Positions 13,883 to 15,615 of a stretch of DNA of 15,615 bases are shown here, one piece after another (the stretch's first letter is position 1; each line of letters starts with the position of its first letter). The notes beneath the pieces are model-generated. The model ran no database searches, was not told the DNA's origin, and saw only the letters and a program-made list of their open reading frames with translations. Source of the stretch: Bacteroidota bacterium (GTDB taxonomy: Bacteria > Bacteroidota > Bacteroidia > Chitinophagales > Saprospiraceae); NCBI GenBank assembly GCA_018969455.1, contig JAGWYI010000029.1:1-15615 (forward strand). Direction: 5' to 3'. The position numbers and the translations under genes were made by a program.

Positions 13883-15382
13883 ATGAAACATCGTTTTGCA
13901 AGCATACTAGGATTGGTTCTTTTGTGTCTGGCGACCTTGCACCAATCCTGTCAGAAAGAGCGTTTTACCACCGATCCCAAAGATGTGTTGGCATTCAGCT
14001 CCGACACCCTTCGTTTTGATACGGTTTTTACATCGCTGGGTTCGGCTACTCGCCTCTTTAAAATTTACAACCGGCACCATAAAAGCATCCGTATTTCCCA
14101 TATTTTTCTCGAAAATGGCGCGGAATCGCGTTTTAACCTGAACATAGACGGTATTGCAGGAAACGACCAGCGCAACCTCGAAATCGCTCCCAACGACAGC
14201 ATGTACGTGTTTGCCGAGGTGACCGTCAACCCCAACGACCCGCCTTCCATCAGTCCTTTTGTGGTGCACGAAAACATCGTGTTTGAAACCAATGGCCAAA
14301 TGCAAAAAGTGGTGCTGGAAGCCTTCGGCCAAAATGCAGTATACCTGCCATCCCGTTACGGTGCGGGCGGGGTGGTCGGCTACAGCTGCAACGGCGGCGA
14401 ATGGGTGTGGGACGACCCGCGCCCTTACGTACTATATGGTGTGCTCGTGATTGACAATTGCACCGTTCGTATCCCGGCTGGCGCCCGCATTTATACCCAC
14501 GGCGGACTCGCAAAAGCCGTGGATCCGGCAACAGGATTATCCTACCGATACAACGATGGATACCTTGCTTTTATCGGAAACGGCAAACTCATCGTAGAAG
14601 GTTCGCAGGAAAAACCGGTAATTTTTGAAGACGACCGCCTGGAAAAAGAGTTCGACAAAGACGCCGGACAGTGGACGGGCATTTGGTTGCAGCCAGGTAC
14701 CCGTGGACATCAAATATCGCATTGCATCATCCGAAACTCCATCATCGGAATCCGGGTAGATTCAGCAGCCGATTTAACCATTCGAAATAGCCAAATTTAT
14801 AATACCGCAAGTAGCGGCCTACTTGGCGTACACGCTACCATTACCGCCGAAAACTGCCTTTTTTATCGAAATACAGGCTACAGCATGCAATTTGAATACG
14901 GGGGAAACTATACCATAAATTATTGTACAGCAACCAGTTACGGCGTAGATGGCGAAGCGCTTAAAATGGGCAACGTGCGCTGCTACAACGAAAATTGCGA
15001 CAAATTCGATGTGTATAAACTCACGGCGCGCTTCAAAAACTGCATTTTTACAGGCAGCAAAAGCGATCAAATTACCCTTTTAGATCGGGTAAATTCACCG
15101 CTTACGTTTGATTATAAACTGGAGAATTGTGTCGTTCGGGTGCAAGATCTTCCGAAGCCAAATGCCTACCCCGATTTTTTCGAACATTGCCAACCTTGTT
15201 TGAATGTAAAATTCAGCGACATACTATTTGTTAACATCAATGAAGATGATTTTCACCTCGATACCCTCAAATCTGTCGCCAACCGGTACGCACTGCCAAT
15301 CCAGGGCATCGACAAGGATTTAGACGGGAAAAACCGGGATGCCGTGCAGCCAGATGCTGGCTGTTATGAGATTGAATTTTAA
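13883..15382 (+). CDS. Right-handed parallel beta-helix lipoprotein
   Basis: A 499-residue predicted lipoprotein. Residues 1-22 are a signal peptide with a hydrophobic core (ILGLVLLCLATL), and Cys23 in HQSC is the likely lipidated residue, a relaxed lipobox of the sort seen in Bacteroidota. Residues 36 to about 150 form an all-beta, Ig/ASH-like domain. Residues 180 to about 420 are short strand repeats such as GVLVIDNCTVRIPAGARI, HCIIRNSIIGIRVD and LTIRNSQIYNTASSGLL, typical of a parallel beta-helix. The end, DKDLDGKNRDAVQPDAGCYE (477-496), resembles the D.DG..R...DIGAYE tail found after bacterial beta-helices. No catalytic site of a pectate lyase is evident, so the role (surface binding or polysaccharide processing) is open. 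The ATG at 13883 is preferred over an in-frame TTG at 13856, because the TTG lies inside the repeat and would bury the signal peptide. Confidence 0.85.
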   Translation: MKHRFASILGLVLLCLATLHQSCQKERFTTDPKDVLAFSSDTLRFDTVFTSLGSATRLFKIYNRHHKSIRISHIFLENGAESRFNLNIDGIAGNDQRNLEIAPNDSMYVFAEVTVNPNDPPSISPFVVHENIVFETNGQMQKVVLEAFGQNAVYLPSRYGAGGVVGYSCNGGEWVWDDPRPYVLYGVLVIDNCTVRIPAGARIYTHGGLAKAVDPATGLSYRYNDGYLAFIGNGKLIVEGSQEKPVIFEDDRLEKEFDKDAGQWTGIWLQPGTRGHQISHCIIRNSIIGIRVDSAADLTIRNSQIYNTASSGLLGVHATITAENCLFYRNTGYSMQFEYGGNYTINYCTATSYGVDGEALKMGNVRCYNENCDKFDVYKLTARFKNCIFTGSKSDQITLLDRVNSPLTFDYKLENCVVRVQDLPKPNAYPDFFEHCQPCLNVKFSDILFVNINEDDFHLDTLKSVANRYALPIQGIDKDLDGKNRDAVQPDAGCYEIEF

Positions 15383-15388
15383 GGGAAA

Positions 15389-15615
15389 TTATTCGTGCAA
15401 CCTGGAATTGCCTTTTCGCCGCCATGCTTTCTCCCTCAGCTTTTTAGCGTCGATTTTCTTACGGGTCTTCCAAATACCTGCAAAATCAGACGGCTTTTCC
15501 CCAGGAAAATATTCCTCAGGAACCATTGCATCTTCTGTGGCATCTGGCAACTCTGTAGAATCCGTCTCACTTCGTTCAACGGCTTCAACGTAATCGATCG
15601 TTTTGAGAAATTCAG
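15389..15615 (-). CDS. C-terminal part of a small unknown protein, truncated at the window edge
   Basis: Read on the minus strand, the frame enters from the right edge and is open for 74 codons to a TAA at 15389-15391. The visible residues include EFLKTIDYVEAVERSE, an acidic middle, PSDFAGIWKTRKKIDAKKLR, and a basic tail EKAWRRKGNSRLHE. The pattern of a FxGIWK segment followed by xxLRxxAWxRK at the very C terminus resembles short Bacteroidota proteins that include type II toxin-antitoxin antitoxins, but this is recall, not a search. If so, a toxin gene would be expected just outside this window or nowhere near. It converges on the lipoprotein with only a 6-base gap and no visible terminator between them. 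The strong charge pattern and uninterrupted frame make it likely to be a real gene. Confidence 0.6.
   Translation of the reverse strand, partial: EFLKTIDYVEAVERSETDSTELPDATEDAMVPEEYFPGEKPSDFAGIWKTRKKIDAKKLREKAWRRKGNSRLHE

Noticed and set aside
1..15615. Defence system, CRISPR, prophage or transposon content
   Set aside because: No repeat-spacer array, integrase, transposase, nuclease-methylase pair or terminal inverted repeats were found. The complete genes are ordinary housekeeping and envelope functions.

Overview
The window looks like an ordinary chromosomal stretch from a member of the Bacteroidota, most likely a Saprospiraceae- or Chitinophagales-like environmental lineage. The evidence is a protein ending in a type IX secretion (T9SS) type B / gliding-motility C-terminal domain, a Bacteroidota-type ParE, a beta-helix lipoprotein with a signal peptide ending in Ser-Cys, several sites matching the Bacteroidota -7 promoter element TAnnTTTG, and gene starts that mostly lack a strong Shine-Dalgarno. 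Genus-level placement is inference only.

Layout. At the left edge (1-329) there is a short minus-strand open frame running off the window, a degenerate repeat, and a strong hairpin terminator. Next comes a run of five minus-strand genes. Read in their direction of transcription they are a fatty acid desaturase (5360-6397), a sodium:solute symporter (3721-5286), a DUF1569/DinB-like protein (3123-3572), topoisomerase IV subunit B parE (1193-3091) and GTP cyclohydrolase I folE (330-1025). A good TAnnTTTG promoter lies between the symporter and the DUF1569 gene, so DUF1569-parE, and possibly folE, may form one transcription unit that ends at the terminator at 291-326. A large secreted T9SS cargo protein (6527-8773, minus) is divergent from uvrC (8872-10689, plus). 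A perfect 10-bp inverted repeat lies between them.

Right half. A gene-poor gap after uvrC contains the terminator of a convergent minus-strand glycosyltransferase pair: a DPM1-like GT2 (12730-13470) followed by a membrane-bound, cellulose-synthase-like processive GT2 (11086-12633). A 412-bp divergent intergenic region holds a TAACTTTG promoter box, phased GTTAA motifs, and a second copy of the left-edge repeat. That copy runs directly into the promoter and start codon of a beta-helix lipoprotein (13883-15382, plus). The window closes with the C-terminal part of a small minus-strand protein of unknown function, possibly an antitoxin (15389-15615).

How the genes fit together. These are mostly independent housekeeping functions: folate/pterin entry, chromosome decatenation and nucleotide excision repair. 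They are interleaved with cell-envelope functions: lipid desaturation, a T9SS cargo, surface glycan or glycolipid synthesis, and a surface lipoprotein. I found no CRISPR array, insertion sequence, tRNA, rRNA or defence island. The most interesting signals are in the intergenic DNA: the promoter-carrying repeat pair, the inverted repeat in the uvrC/T9SS divergent region, and the phased GTTAA motifs.
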